The notes under the pieces are model-generated. The model saw only the letters and a list, made by a program, of their open reading frames with translations, was not told where the DNA came from and did not search any database. From NCBI GenBank assembly GCA_051893555.1, contig JBJFHL010000041.1, forward strand, positions 1 through 11,027: a DNA stretch of 11,027 nt, given 5' to 3'. Each line of letters starts with the position of its first letter. Position 1 is the first letter of the stretch. The DNA is from RGIG7179 sp051893555. Lineage in GTDB: Bacteria > Bacillota > Clostridia > Peptostreptococcales > Anaerovoracaceae. Positions 1-8,734 of the stretch are shown in pieces. Made by a program: the position numbers and the translations under genes.

Positions 1-46
1 AAACACTTTCATCACTATTTGTGCCGCCAGCCAAAGGCGGCGGAAT

Positions 47-50
47 GGAG
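47..50 (+). promoter_or_regulatory. Ribosome binding site of the LOR gene
   Basis: GGAG lies 6 nt before the ATG at 57. This favours that start over the in-frame ATG at 45 and the GTG at 21. Confidence 0.6.
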
Positions 51-56
51 ATTTCG

Positions 57-593
57 ATGAAACTGATTCTGAAAGAAAGGCTGATCAGCTGGTTTGACAG
101 CTTCAATATCTACGATGAAGACGGGAATATTTATTTCAAAGTGAAGGGCAAGCTGGCCTGGGGTCACAAGCTGGTCATTTATGATGCAGCCGGCCGTGAG
201 ATCGGCATGGTCCGGGAAAAGATCGTGGACATTCTGCCGCAGTTCAACCTGTTCAAAGACGGCAAAAAGGTGGGCACCATCACGAAGAAGCTGACGGTCA
301 TCCGGCCGAAATTCAAGATTGATTTCAATGGCTGGGATATCGACGGCAACTGGCTGGAATGGGACTACTCCATCCGGGATAAGAAAGGCCACAGGGTCGC
401 CGCCATCTACAAGAAGCTGCTCCGCCTGACGGATACGTATGTCATCGACGTAGAGCACGAAGCTGACGCCCTGGATGCCCTCATGGTGGTCCTGGCCATC
501 GACGCGGAGAAATGCTCCGAAGAAAAGAAGGAAGAAAAAAAGGACGAGAAGAAGCGGAAGGCCGAAGCCAAGGCTGCGAAGATGGGGAGATAG
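57..593 (+). CDS. LURP-one-related (LOR/YxjI-like) family protein
   Basis: A 178-aa protein resembling the LURP-one-related family, a tubby-like beta-barrel fold whose bacterial role is poorly defined. The N-terminus (KERLISWFDSFNIYDEDG), repeated short strands with Gly-Lys and Asp-Gly turns, and the WDIDGNWLEWDY block at about residues 93-104 fit bacterial YxjI-like members. The domain covers roughly residues 1-150. It is followed by a highly charged Glu/Lys tail (about 151-178) that looks disordered. I chose the ATG at 57 because GGAG at 47-50 sits 6 nt upstream and the product then begins MKLILKER, as in homologues. In-frame GTG (21) and ATG (45) starts are possible but less well placed. 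No signal peptide or membrane segment is visible. It converges with jetD, so it is probably not part of the defence operon. Family call fairly sure; function unknown. Confidence 0.85.
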   Translation: MKLILKERLISWFDSFNIYDEDGNIYFKVKGKLAWGHKLVIYDAAGREIGMVREKIVDILPQFNLFKDGKKVGTITKKLTVIRPKFKIDFNGWDIDGNWLEWDYSIRDKKGHRVAAIYKKLLRLTDTYVIDVEHEADALDALMVVLAIDAEKCSEEKKEEKKDEKKRKAEAKAAKMGR

Positions 594-596
594 TCC

Positions 597-1970
597 TCAC
601 CCGAGGCATATTCGTTTCCGGATATCCGCAAGCATTTCATCCAGAAGTGCTTCCTGGTATCCGGCCTTTTTTTCTTTTTGAATCCGTACGGCTGTTGACC
701 GGAGCAGCGGATTCTGCAATCTGTTCAGCATGGAAAGGCGTCGGTCGCTGATGTCCTCTTCAGATCTGGATTTTTCATAATCTTCCGGGTCCATCCTCCA
801 CAAGTGCACCTGCTCCGGATACCGTTTCCACATCCGATCTGCGATATCCATGCCTTCCGGATCCAGATCCCCTGCATAGAAAATCTTCGGATTTTCCGCA
901 GCAAGGAGATCCAGCAGCTGCCATGCTGCTTTCCGCGGCTGTCCCATGGTGCAGATCAGCGCAGGCTGGCAGCTATCCGGCAACTGGCGGCACTGTTCAC
1001 ACAGATGACTGAAAACCATCTCGTTTTCCACCACAAACACATAGTTACCTGCTCCGTAAGCACGGGTCACGCCGTCCAGATTTTTCTGCATAAGAAGAAA
1101 AGGTTCCTTAGCCTGTAGGAAGCCTTCCGGTCCCGGATGCAGCGTTCCATTCCGCTCCATATAAAGGCCGAACACGGCAACCATGCTGGAGATCTCATCC
1201 ATCTGAATCCCGTATCGCATATAAAGCCCAGATAGTTCTTCCGCATTGGACGGAATTTCCATGCCTGAATCCCGGCACAGACCGCAGACCAGCACCTGTC
1301 CAGCCGCAGTTCCGCGATCAAAGCAATGGGGATCGCCGGAAACCCTGGCAGCCAGAACCGCCAACATGACACTGCCGCCAGCAGAGGCAGCATCTCCCGG
1401 CACCACTGCATCCAGCGCTTTTCCAACAATTCGAACCAGCCTCTCCGCATTCTTCGGATTTCGGTTCCATTCCTTCATAATGAGTTGGTACCCGTATTTC
1501 TTCTCTTGAAAGACCGCTTCAATCCAGTCCGCTGCCATCCCGGCTGTCTCACTCGTCACACTTGTCTTGCTCGTCTCGCTTTCCCTGTGCATGAAAAACT
1601 GTCGGCACTCTTCGAAAAACAATCGAATTTGTTCTTCCCGTTCTGCCTTCCGGGCAGCATTGGTCTGCATCGGTTCACCGAAGTACAGTTCCAGCAGTTG
1701 CTGTAGATTCAGGTCTCCATACGCCGTCTCTTTCAATGCCGCTTCAAAAGACTGCACCGAAAAAGACAGCATATCTCCCGACTTTCCGGCAAACGACTTG
1801 CCGAAAAAGCCTTCCAGAGCACGCCGTTCTTTTTCTGAAGCGTGTTCCAGCTTCACGATGCCCGCCGCACGCCCATAGGAATTCCATTTTTTTCTGAGCT
1901 GCTGAAAGCACCGGTCAAACCCGGGTGTCTTTCTGAAATATTCGTATACTTCCTTCCTTCTGTCAGGCAT
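597..1970 (-). CDS. jetD: Wadjet nuclease subunit JetD (TIGR02679-like, DUF3323-DUF2399 Toprim)
   Basis: A 457-aa protein, the expected DNA-cleaving subunit of the Wadjet system. In characterised Wadjet systems JetD is a topoisomerase VI/Spo11-like Toprim protein that cuts circular DNA reeled in by JetABC. The C-terminal half carries the Toprim core: FVVENE with the conserved Glu at 315, then YAGDLDPEG with Asp368 and Asp370 as the DxD pair. The N-terminal half (about 1-280) has the DUF3323-type segment SGDPHCFDRGTAAG (211-224). Residues 131-144 form a Ser/Thr-rich linker. The start at 1970 (MPDRRKEVYEYF) overlaps the jetC stop by 8 bp, with AAGGAA at 1981-1986 upstream. A longer in-frame form from 2018 would overlap jetC by 56 bp and add 16 atypical residues. 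It is the last gene of the operon. The catalytic acidic residues are all present, so it is probably active. Confidence 0.9.
   Translation of the reverse strand: MPDRRKEVYEYFRKTPGFDRCFQQLRKKWNSYGRAAGIVKLEHASEKERRALEGFFGKSFAGKSGDMLSFSVQSFEAALKETAYGDLNLQQLLELYFGEPMQTNAARKAEREEQIRLFFEECRQFFMHRESETSKTSVTSETAGMAADWIEAVFQEKKYGYQLIMKEWNRNPKNAERLVRIVGKALDAVVPGDAASAGGSVMLAVLAARVSGDPHCFDRGTAAGQVLVCGLCRDSGMEIPSNAEELSGLYMRYGIQMDEISSMVAVFGLYMERNGTLHPGPEGFLQAKEPFLLMQKNLDGVTRAYGAGNYVFVVENEMVFSHLCEQCRQLPDSCQPALICTMGQPRKAAWQLLDLLAAENPKIFYAGDLDPEGMDIADRMWKRYPEQVHLWRMDPEDYEKSRSEEDISDRRLSMLNRLQNPLLRSTAVRIQKEKKAGYQEALLDEMLADIRKRICLG
618..679 (+). terminator. Candidate intrinsic terminator for the LOR gene, inside jetD
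   Basis: CCGGATA (618-624) pairs with TATCCGG (658-664), and a nested AAGCA (629-633) can pair with TGCTT (648-652). The stem is followed by CC and a T-tract, TTTTTTTCTTTTT (667-679). In the + direction this is a long-stem terminator-like arrangement 25 nt past the LOR stop. It lies wholly within the antisense of jetD's C-terminal codons, where the T-tract encodes a lysine-rich stretch. The internal loop makes it weaker than a classic terminator. Confidence 0.4.
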
Positions 1971-4900
1971 CCAGAATCCGTTCCTTTCCGTTCCATGTAT
2001 AGTGAATGATCGTAACAATCTTTGAATTTCCCGGCCGGTGCATTTCTGAAATCCGCAGAGCCGGCACAGTTTCGTAGCAGCCCCACAGAGACTGGGAATT
2101 CATGATATAATCAAAATCCAGCTGCCCCACCAGTTCAAACATGCTGCTGATGTTCTTATCGTCAACTCCGGCGAATGCTTCATCCATGGCGACAATCCGC
2201 GGATGATCCTCCTTTGACGCCTTCTGATACTGGGCATTCAGCGCCGCCAGCAGCGGAACATACATGGCCATGGCCTTCTCTCCGCCGCTGAACTTGTTGA
2301 AGGCACTGTCGGTCAGTGTCTTTTTTGGATCCTCGCCGCGGTAATAGGACATCTGGAATTCGAACCACTTTCGATAATCCAACGCATCCCGCACCAGATC
2401 CATATAGTTGACCGGCTCCTCCGCCTCCTCGGCGCGGAGTTTTTCCTGGCGGATTTTGCTCCGGAAATGTGCCGCAACCCGTTCCATATCCGCCGCCGTC
2501 ATCAGCTTCCGGTCTCTGAGAAGCAGTTTTTCCAGCTCAACGGTATCCAGCTGTTCGTCATTTTCTGCCGGTTTTGCCTTCCAGTCCAGCGAGAAGCGGA
2601 GGCCCATGGAGGTTTCCATATTTTTCATCAGCGCCGACATATCGGCAACCCAGCGTCGGCTTTCGGCAATCCGGTCTGTCAGCTGCTGGCTCAGGGTCCT
2701 GGAAAGAATATCTTCAAACAGTTCCCGGTCCTTCTGCTGAATCAGCAGCTCCGTCTCGGCAATCTGTTTTTTCAGCGTTTCGTGAAACTCTTCCATCCCG
2801 ATCTTTTTCCCGTTCCAGACCGCAGTAAAAATATGCCGTTTATGCAACGTCCCTGCCGGTACACCGCCTTTTTCACCATCAAACCATTCTGTCAAAGCCG
2901 TTCCATAGGCAATCAGGCTGCCGTTGTATTTATGAAATACCCCCATGAATGCAGCCGTCAGTTCCGAAGCTTCCCGTTCTTTGTCGCTGTCCCGGAGTTT
3001 TTCCTGTGCCGCCCTGGCGCAGTCCTCCAGGGTTCTGTTTTCCTGGGAAAGCACCAGCTTCAGGTCCAGTTCCTCCGCAAAATACGCACGCAGCACGTTT
3101 TCTCTTTCGAGATACGTTTCCAGGTGTTCTTCGCTTTCCGCCTGCTCTCCGGCAAGCCGCACCAGGTCGCTTGCCGCCACTGCGAGTCTTTCCCGGAGCG
3201 TTCCGATCTGGTCGTCCAGTTCCTGCTTTTCTTTTTTCAGGTCTGTAATTTTCTTCGCTTTTTCCTGGTTTTCCGGCCGGTTCAGGAATTCATCCAGTTC
3301 CTGAATCTGTACGTCCAGCTTTTTGATTTTCCTTGTCTCTATGCTCTGCTGCAGGGAGATCTCATCGATGGTTTCCTCTTCCTGTTCCATCCGGCTTTCT
3401 TCTGCCTTCACCTGCATAGACAGGTTCTCCAGTTTCGAAAGGAGTTCAGACGTATTTCCCCACGCAGTGCTGTATTCCTCCAGCACTTCCCCGGCTTCGA
3501 GGTAGCATTCGATGCTGCGGCTGTAGGGCAGGTTTCTGCAGACAGTCAGCACCCGCTGCAGCATCTCAATCTTTCTGCTCTTCCATCTCGCCTCTTCCTC
3601 CTGGGCTGCCCGGAGCTGTTTTTCCACCTGCTCCAGCTCCCAAACAGCATGACGAATCTGTTCCAGCGCATCGCAAAGTTCGACGAAATCCGGCAGGCTT
3701 TCGTATTCTTCCTGCAGCTGCTCCAGCTTCTGCCGGATTTCTGCGGCAGCGGATGTCAGTTCCCGCCGTCGTTCTTCCATTTCGTCAATTTCCTGCTGCA
3801 ACTGTGCTTCCATCTGTTTCCGCTTCCGGGCACGGGCCAGAACACCGATAAAGCCTTCCGCATCTTCCTCACTGGAAACACCGCACAGCACGCCGTTGCG
3901 GAATACGCCGCTTTCATCCAGGTATAAATATTCCTCGGTTTCAGGCGCAGACGCACCTGCCGCACCCATCATTGTCCGGATATGGCACAGAATCCGCTCC
4001 GTCTCCTGCTTCAGTGCATTGGGAAGAGACTCACTGACGGTCAGAGCGCCGAACGGCTTGCCGCCCTTGCCCCGAACCCGCAGAAAGACATCCTGCACAT
4101 CGGAGAATTCCGTCTGGATCCGCATCCAGTCTCTCTCAGAAACCACCAGCGCATCCAGCACCCCGGCATCCGAGAGCTGTGCTTCCAGCAGATTTTGCGC
4201 CGTCTCCGAGAGACCTTCCGCAAACTCCACCGCCTCAAAAAATGCTGCATATGGAATGTCTGCGTCGCGAAGCCTGCTGCGAACTGCCTCCGTCCGGTCT
4301 TTTCGCCGCGGCTGAATGTCCTTTTTCGTCAGAAGTGCCTGCAGTTCTTTCTTCTTGTCTGCCAGATCTTTCTGGAGCAGCAGGTCCTGATGTTCCAGCT
4401 CCAGCTGTTTTTCTTTCAGACCGGTTCGGATGCGATCCCGGATTTTTTCCACGGCGGAACGGATTTCCTGCCCATCGGCAGCCCCTTCGAAAGCCGTAAT
4501 CTTATTTTCAATCTGCAGCATCACATCGCTGTCCAGCTGCAGCACTTCAAACTGTCTGTTTCGTTGGTAATATGCCTCAATCAGCTGCTCCCTGCACTGT
4601 TCTGCCGACTGTGCTGCCGATTCCACACCCGAATCCGCAAGGCTTTTTTCCCGCTGCATCTGCTGCAGATATTCTGCTGCCGCATCATATTTTTCATTGC
4701 AGTCGTCCTGTTCCCGGAGCACGAGGATTCCTTCGCTGACAGCAGCCTTTCTTTCTTTCAGCGCGGCGCGGATTATCTCACCTTCTGTGCACTGTTCCGC
4801 ATCCAACTGCCCGATCACTGTTTCATGGATCGGCAGACAGGCCGTTTCCTGCAGTTCATCCAGTTCCCGTCTTTTTTCTGCCAGGCGGTCTCTGTACAGC

Positions 4901-6048
4901 TCCCGGGTCTGGGTGATGTCTCTTAAATTGCATTCAAATTCCCGAACCCGCTGCCGGCTCCGTTCCAGCTTTTCTTCCAGTCTGTCCGCATTTTCGGAAA
5001 CAATCTGCCGCTCTGCAGCCGCCTTCATCCGCCGGTCTGCTGCGGATTCCAGTTCCATGTCCTGCAGACTATCCAGCTGTCCGGCGATGATCTGGCTTCT
5101 TTCTTCCGCTGTATTCCGCGCCGCTTCATCCTGCTGCTGACGCTTGCGCAGTTCTTCCATCTGTCGTTTTCGGGTTTCCAGCAGGTTCTTCTGTCCGTCG
5201 GCTTCTTCCTTGGCGGTCAGATAGGCCTCGCCCTTTTTCGCCAGGAAATACTGATTGTATCTGGTGTATTCATTGCGGATAATCTGGGTGTCATGGAGGG
5301 CACGTCGCAGATCTTCCAGACTCCCCTGAATGCTGTCCATCTTTTCCATGGCCTCCACCATGGCACGCAGTTCTTCATCCGTCAAAGTCTGCAGGGAATC
5401 ATTCAATATCTCATATACCTTCTTCGGACGGAATTCCTTCGACAGTTTCGGTGCACGAACTTTTACCAGCAGCTGAATATACTGCTCATACTGATCCATC
5501 CGAGGAAAGCCGAACAGATATTTATTTACCATTGACTTGTATTCGCCCTGTGCGTCGGTAAACGGAACATCCTCTCCCAGGACTTTTTTCATGTCTTGCT
5601 TCGAGTATGGAATTTTCGTGGAACCCACCTGCTGATACAACTGCAGATCGTAACCGATTCGCCGTCCATCCAGCAGAACGAAGCCCCAGAAACTCATGGG
5701 CTTACCTTTCTGCGCCCGCTGCCCGATGCAGATGGTCCGGTACTGATCGGTCTCCGGCTTGCGAAACTCCAGGAACAGATAGCCGGTGGACTCTTCTTTT
5801 TCTCCGTCGCCGAGAAAATAATATTCCATTCTTCGGTCGCTGGAGCCGAAAGGATCCAGTCGTCTCGGCGTCCTGTCCCCATCCAGGATAAATGGGATAA
5901 AGCTCTGGGTCGCAATGGATTTTCCTGCGCCATTCTGCCCTCTGAGCAAAATCTTCCCGTCGCACAGATCGAAGGTCTCTTCATCGTACAGCCAGAAGTT
6001 GACGAATCCCATGCGATTCATTTTCCAACGGTTATGCATCTTCTCCAT
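1963..6048 (-). CDS. jetC: Wadjet SMC-like ATPase JetC (TIGR02680 family)
   Basis: A 1361-aa SMC/MukB-like ATPase, the motor of the Wadjet loop-extruding complex. The N-terminus RWKMNRMGFVNFWLYD is followed by Walker A GQNGAGKS (37-44) and RRLDPFGSSDRR, hallmarks of TIGR02680 proteins. Long charged coiled coils occupy about 260-575 and 740-1150. Between them (about 582-737) lies a globular hinge-like segment with LLEAQLSDAGVLDALVV and IGVLARARKRK. The C-terminal head has the signature FSGGEKAMAM (about 1253-1262) and Walker B RIVAMDEAFAGVD, with Asp1289 and catalytic Glu1290. Length is normal for the family. The start at 6048 is preceded by AAAGGGG and overlaps jetB by 17 bp; the ATG at 6039 is an alternative. 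An in-frame extension to 6132 is unlikely. No disruption is seen. Confidence 0.94.
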   Translation of the reverse strand: MEKMHNRWKMNRMGFVNFWLYDEETFDLCDGKILLRGQNGAGKSIATQSFIPFILDGDRTPRRLDPFGSSDRRMEYYFLGDGEKEESTGYLFLEFRKPETDQYRTICIGQRAQKGKPMSFWGFVLLDGRRIGYDLQLYQQVGSTKIPYSKQDMKKVLGEDVPFTDAQGEYKSMVNKYLFGFPRMDQYEQYIQLLVKVRAPKLSKEFRPKKVYEILNDSLQTLTDEELRAMVEAMEKMDSIQGSLEDLRRALHDTQIIRNEYTRYNQYFLAKKGEAYLTAKEEADGQKNLLETRKRQMEELRKRQQQDEAARNTAEERSQIIAGQLDSLQDMELESAADRRMKAAAERQIVSENADRLEEKLERSRQRVREFECNLRDITQTRELYRDRLAEKRRELDELQETACLPIHETVIGQLDAEQCTEGEIIRAALKERKAAVSEGILVLREQDDCNEKYDAAAEYLQQMQREKSLADSGVESAAQSAEQCREQLIEAYYQRNRQFEVLQLDSDVMLQIENKITAFEGAADGQEIRSAVEKIRDRIRTGLKEKQLELEHQDLLLQKDLADKKKELQALLTKKDIQPRRKDRTEAVRSRLRDADIPYAAFFEAVEFAEGLSETAQNLLEAQLSDAGVLDALVVSERDWMRIQTEFSDVQDVFLRVRGKGGKPFGALTVSESLPNALKQETERILCHIRTMMGAAGASAPETEEYLYLDESGVFRNGVLCGVSSEEDAEGFIGVLARARKRKQMEAQLQQEIDEMEERRRELTSAAAEIRQKLEQLQEEYESLPDFVELCDALEQIRHAVWELEQVEKQLRAAQEEEARWKSRKIEMLQRVLTVCRNLPYSRSIECYLEAGEVLEEYSTAWGNTSELLSKLENLSMQVKAEESRMEQEEETIDEISLQQSIETRKIKKLDVQIQELDEFLNRPENQEKAKKITDLKKEKQELDDQIGTLRERLAVAASDLVRLAGEQAESEEHLETYLERENVLRAYFAEELDLKLVLSQENRTLEDCARAAQEKLRDSDKEREASELTAAFMGVFHKYNGSLIAYGTALTEWFDGEKGGVPAGTLHKRHIFTAVWNGKKIGMEEFHETLKKQIAETELLIQQKDRELFEDILSRTLSQQLTDRIAESRRWVADMSALMKNMETSMGLRFSLDWKAKPAENDEQLDTVELEKLLLRDRKLMTAADMERVAAHFRSKIRQEKLRAEEAEEPVNYMDLVRDALDYRKWFEFQMSYYRGEDPKKTLTDSAFNKFSGGEKAMAMYVPLLAALNAQYQKASKEDHPRIVAMDEAFAGVDDKNISSMFELVGQLDFDYIMNSQSLWGCYETVPALRISEMHRPGNSKIVTIIHYTWNGKERILDA

Positions 6049-7189
6049 CTGCCCCTTTCTGTATCTTAAAATCATTCGGATAGAATCCGCTGGTTTTCCC
6101 CGCCGCAGGCAGAATCCAGACATGACTGTCATTCTGTTCCAGCATCATCCAGTTTTTCATATATTCCTTTACGTTCTGCAGCAGCCGTTCCTCGTCCATT
6201 TCCCGGTATTCCTTGCTCCAGGCACCGCTCCATTTTCTCCGGCAGCGGAGAATCAGCTTGTCCAGCTGTAGCTCTGTCATTCGAATCATTTCCGCTTCCT
6301 GCCGCGTGTTTTCGCCGGCCGCTCTGTGCCGGATCTCACTACAGACCAGACTCACCAGCTCTGGCAGCATGGCCTCCCGCGGATGCACCAGTCCGTAGGT
6401 GTCATCTTCCTCCAGCATCCAGAACGCGGCATTTTTGTGAACATCCAGCCTGCCGCCCAGGTTTGCTTCCATATAACGCTCCACCCACTGGCGCTGATTC
6501 TTCAGATACAAGGCATCCGCATCCTCATTGCCGTCCCAGTACATGGCCGGACAGACTGCCAGCTGTCGATATACCCGGTTTACTCTGCTGCGGACGCGGT
6601 CCGTGTCCGGCTGCATGCCGTCCGCTCCGGTCTCCTTCTCGAAATCCTTCCAGGACTGAAATTCTGAAATATCTTTCATAAAGCCCACTGCAAAATATCG
6701 TGAAAGACCGGTGTTCTCATACAGTACCTCCTGTCCGATCCCTTCACTGAGATGGTCACTGCTGCCTTCATACACTTTCAGCATTCCTTTTCCCTCTGCG
6801 TACTGCAGGGCACGGACCAGAGACTTTCTCTGGGAAAAGGAATTCCAGTCCACTTCCATCACACGCTTCAGATGCAGGCTGATGAAATCCACCAGCTCTG
6901 ACAGCAGAAACTGCTCCTGCTCCTCCTTATCCTCCAGAAAAATCAGTACCACGCAAAGTATGCAGTAATCCCGCACCTCCTGGAATTCCGTAATTCCCAT
7001 GAAGCATTCCGCATGTGCCGGAATCTTTTCCAGCTTCAGCAGTTTCTCGTTCTGAATCAGCCTCCATCCCAGCTGCTCCTGTATGAACTTCCGGAAGCGG
7101 GGCAGATCCCGCTTTACCCGGAAATAGGTTTCCTTATCCGTTTCTCTTGCAATCCAGAATTGCTCCAGCAGTGTTCTTACTTCATTCAT
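6032..7189 (-). CDS. jetB: Wadjet subunit JetB (TIGR02678 / DUF2398-like, MukE-like)
   Basis: A 385-aa cytosolic protein matching the position and general pattern of DUF2398/TIGR02678, the MukE-like accessory subunit that binds the kleisin JetA and SMC heads. The N-terminal stretch, with LPRFRKFIQEQLGWRLIQ (about 29-46) followed by a KLEKIPAHA strand and a hydrophobic helical block CILCVVLIFLED, fits the winged-helix N-terminus of this family. No catalytic motif is expected or seen. The ATG overlaps the jetA stop as ATGA (4 bp), and GGAG at 7198-7201 sits 8 nt upstream, indicating translational coupling to jetA. Its 3' end overlaps jetC. Identification rests partly on operon position, because sequence conservation in this family is modest. 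Confidence 0.82.
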   Translation of the reverse strand: MNEVRTLLEQFWIARETDKETYFRVKRDLPRFRKFIQEQLGWRLIQNEKLLKLEKIPAHAECFMGITEFQEVRDYCILCVVLIFLEDKEEQEQFLLSELVDFISLHLKRVMEVDWNSFSQRKSLVRALQYAEGKGMLKVYEGSSDHLSEGIGQEVLYENTGLSRYFAVGFMKDISEFQSWKDFEKETGADGMQPDTDRVRSRVNRVYRQLAVCPAMYWDGNEDADALYLKNQRQWVERYMEANLGGRLDVHKNAAFWMLEEDDTYGLVHPREAMLPELVSLVCSEIRHRAAGENTRQEAEMIRMTELQLDKLILRCRRKWSGAWSKEYREMDEERLLQNVKEYMKNWMMLEQNDSHVWILPAAGKTSGFYPNDFKIQKGADGEDA

Positions 7190-8658
7190 GATAGAAACTC
7201 CAGTACATAATTGGGCATGGTCAGATCCCCGTCTTTACACTGCAGAATACAGTTTCCCGGCTTCCTGACCAGCCGAAATTCCTGCCCGTATTCCGTTCTT
7301 CCCTTTTTCTCGCTGCTTAGAGATGCCATGGCAATCCAGCGAAGCAGTACGGTTCGCACCCGCTCGTCGACCGTTTCATGGATTTCAGAAACTTCCAGCT
7401 TTCCGTCATGAATGTATTTCAGGATCAGGCTCCGTTCCTCTTCCATTTGCTGCAGATACGCGTTTTTCTGAAGCAGCTTCTCCATGGTTTTGTCATGGAA
7501 TCCGCTTTTGTCCTTTCGCGGCCGGTATGTTCTGGTATGAGGCTTCAGACAGTATTCCATGGCATCTTCTTCGTAGACACTGCTGTTGATCCTGTCCGTG
7601 GACCGCTCTGCGTTGGCCTTGAAATGAGCAATATGCTGCACACCGAAGACATGTGCTGAAAGCCTGTGGGCATCCTCTATGGTTTCACACCGGCTGAACA
7701 AATCCAGGAATTTGAAATAGTCGTCCTTCCTGCTGATGCCCCAGTTCTGGGACTGAACAATCAGTGCCGCATTCTGAATGATGCTACGTATAATATCGTT
7801 GGTGATTTCCAGAATGCGCACGGATTCCGCAGGACGACCCTCCGACCCCAGAAACCATTCTTTTACCGAAAGCCACTGGCCGAATATATTTTGTCGGATC
7901 TGTTCCTCCCGCATCTCCGACGATTCGGATAACGCATGGGGGATTTCCAATTCACTCTGCACCACCTTTTCCAGCAAGTCCTGCTCCACGCAGTCACCGT
8001 TTCGCTGAATGATATCGGAAATGCGCCCGGCATGGTTCTGCAGTTCCTGTACGAATTCTTTCAGATAGGAAATAAAGCGGTCCTTATGGAGAATAAACTC
8101 CACCGACTTCAGCAGCTTCTCCGACCGATCCGAATAAAACTCCCGCAGATAGTCTTTATAGTCCTGATTCAGCCGCCGGAAGTCTTCATGGATGTTCTTC
8201 CACCATTCGTTGATTTCTTTCGGGCTTTTCTCCTTCATGACAGGCGCCTGCGCCAGACTTTCCGCCAGCCTTGAAAACAGGTTGGTGGACAGACTGCCGC
8301 TTTCCACAAACAGGTTTTCCAGCCGCACGGTCATCCGCTCAATCTCCAGCGCATATTCCGTCATGGTATAGCGGTACTGCTTATTCTTATATTCTGCGAT
8401 GGTATACACCCGCTTCGGATCCTGTAGGGTGGACAGGTTCTTCCAGTTCACCAGCGCATCCAGATCCAGCTTCAGCTGATCCATGGAATAATCCGCATAG
8501 AGCTCATCCTCCCGCATCCGTTCCAGCACATCTTCTTTATATAACTGAAAATGCATCTTTTCGTATTCATTGAAAAAGATGCGCATGATTCTCCGATACT
8601 GCGGTGCATTGATCGCAGACAAATATGAAGTTTCCGTTATGGGTTCCAGGTATTTCAA
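7186..8658 (-). CDS. jetA: Wadjet subunit JetA (TIGR02677 / DUF2397-like, kleisin/MukF-like)
   Basis: A 490-aa protein, the kleisin-like subunit expected to bridge the two JetC heads and bind JetB. The N-terminus SYLSAINAPQYRRIMRIFF (about 11-29) and the following winged-helix region with LDALVNWKNLSTLQD and VYTIAEYKNKQYRYTMTEYALEIE match the DUF2397/TIGR02677 pattern (compare the usual L..LV.WGNL..D.....T..E). The middle is helical and charged. The C-terminal part (about 380-490) looks like a second winged helix. Translation appears to start at TTG (8658), with AGGAA 5 nt upstream. The only upstream in-frame codons lead to a TAG, and the next ATG (residue 25) would cut the conserved N-terminus. 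It is the first gene of the jet operon, 114 bp downstream of the antitoxin gene. Confidence 0.86.
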   Translation of the reverse strand: MKYLEPITETSYLSAINAPQYRRIMRIFFNEYEKMHFQLYKEDVLERMREDELYADYSMDQLKLDLDALVNWKNLSTLQDPKRVYTIAEYKNKQYRYTMTEYALEIERMTVRLENLFVESGSLSTNLFSRLAESLAQAPVMKEKSPKEINEWWKNIHEDFRRLNQDYKDYLREFYSDRSEKLLKSVEFILHKDRFISYLKEFVQELQNHAGRISDIIQRNGDCVEQDLLEKVVQSELEIPHALSESSEMREEQIRQNIFGQWLSVKEWFLGSEGRPAESVRILEITNDIIRSIIQNAALIVQSQNWGISRKDDYFKFLDLFSRCETIEDAHRLSAHVFGVQHIAHFKANAERSTDRINSSVYEEDAMEYCLKPHTRTYRPRKDKSGFHDKTMEKLLQKNAYLQQMEEERSLILKYIHDGKLEVSEIHETVDERVRTVLLRWIAMASLSSEKKGRTEYGQEFRLVRKPGNCILQCKDGDLTMPNYVLEFLS

Positions 8659-8663
8659 GTTGG

Positions 8664-8668
8664 TTCCT
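8664..8668 (-). promoter_or_regulatory. Ribosome binding site deciding the TTG start of jetA
   Basis: AGGAA on the minus strand, 5 nt before TTG at 8658. No alternative start codon lies between the upstream in-frame TAG and this TTG. Confidence 0.6.
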
Positions 8669-8734
8669 GCTTTCTGTGGGTTTCGCTAGGGCTGTGACAA
8701 TGGTTCCGGTTTTGGTGACACGTCTTTCATGTCT

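Noticed and set aside
595..606. CCTC-ACCC-GAGG inverted repeat between the convergent stops as a bidirectional terminator
   Set aside because: A stem of only 4 bp with no T-tract on either side is too weak to call.
1971..2018. In-frame N-terminal extension of jetD
   Set aside because: It lies inside the jetC coding end and adds 16 residues that read as a frame-shifted copy of the JetC tail; the ATG at 1968-1970 gives a normal start and short overlap.
2467..3927. Long + strand open frame of 486 codons opposite jetC
   Set aside because: It is the antisense shadow of the JetC coiled coil; its product is a low-complexity Phe/Gln/Leu-rich sequence without domains, and no ribosome site fits.
3982..4926. 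Second long + strand open frame (314 codons) opposite jetC
   Set aside because: Same antisense composition effect; jetC is unambiguous on the other strand in the same interval.
6049..6132. In-frame N-terminal extension of jetC
   Set aside because: The 28 extra residues are unlike the family N-terminus and would extend the overlap with jetB to about 100 bp, while AAAGGGG precedes the ATG at 6048.
7188..7194. ATGATAG heptamer at the jetA/jetB junction as a regulatory half-site
   Set aside because: It consists of the jetB start codon with the overlapping jetA stop and flanking bases, is unpaired, and lies inside an operon away from any promoter.
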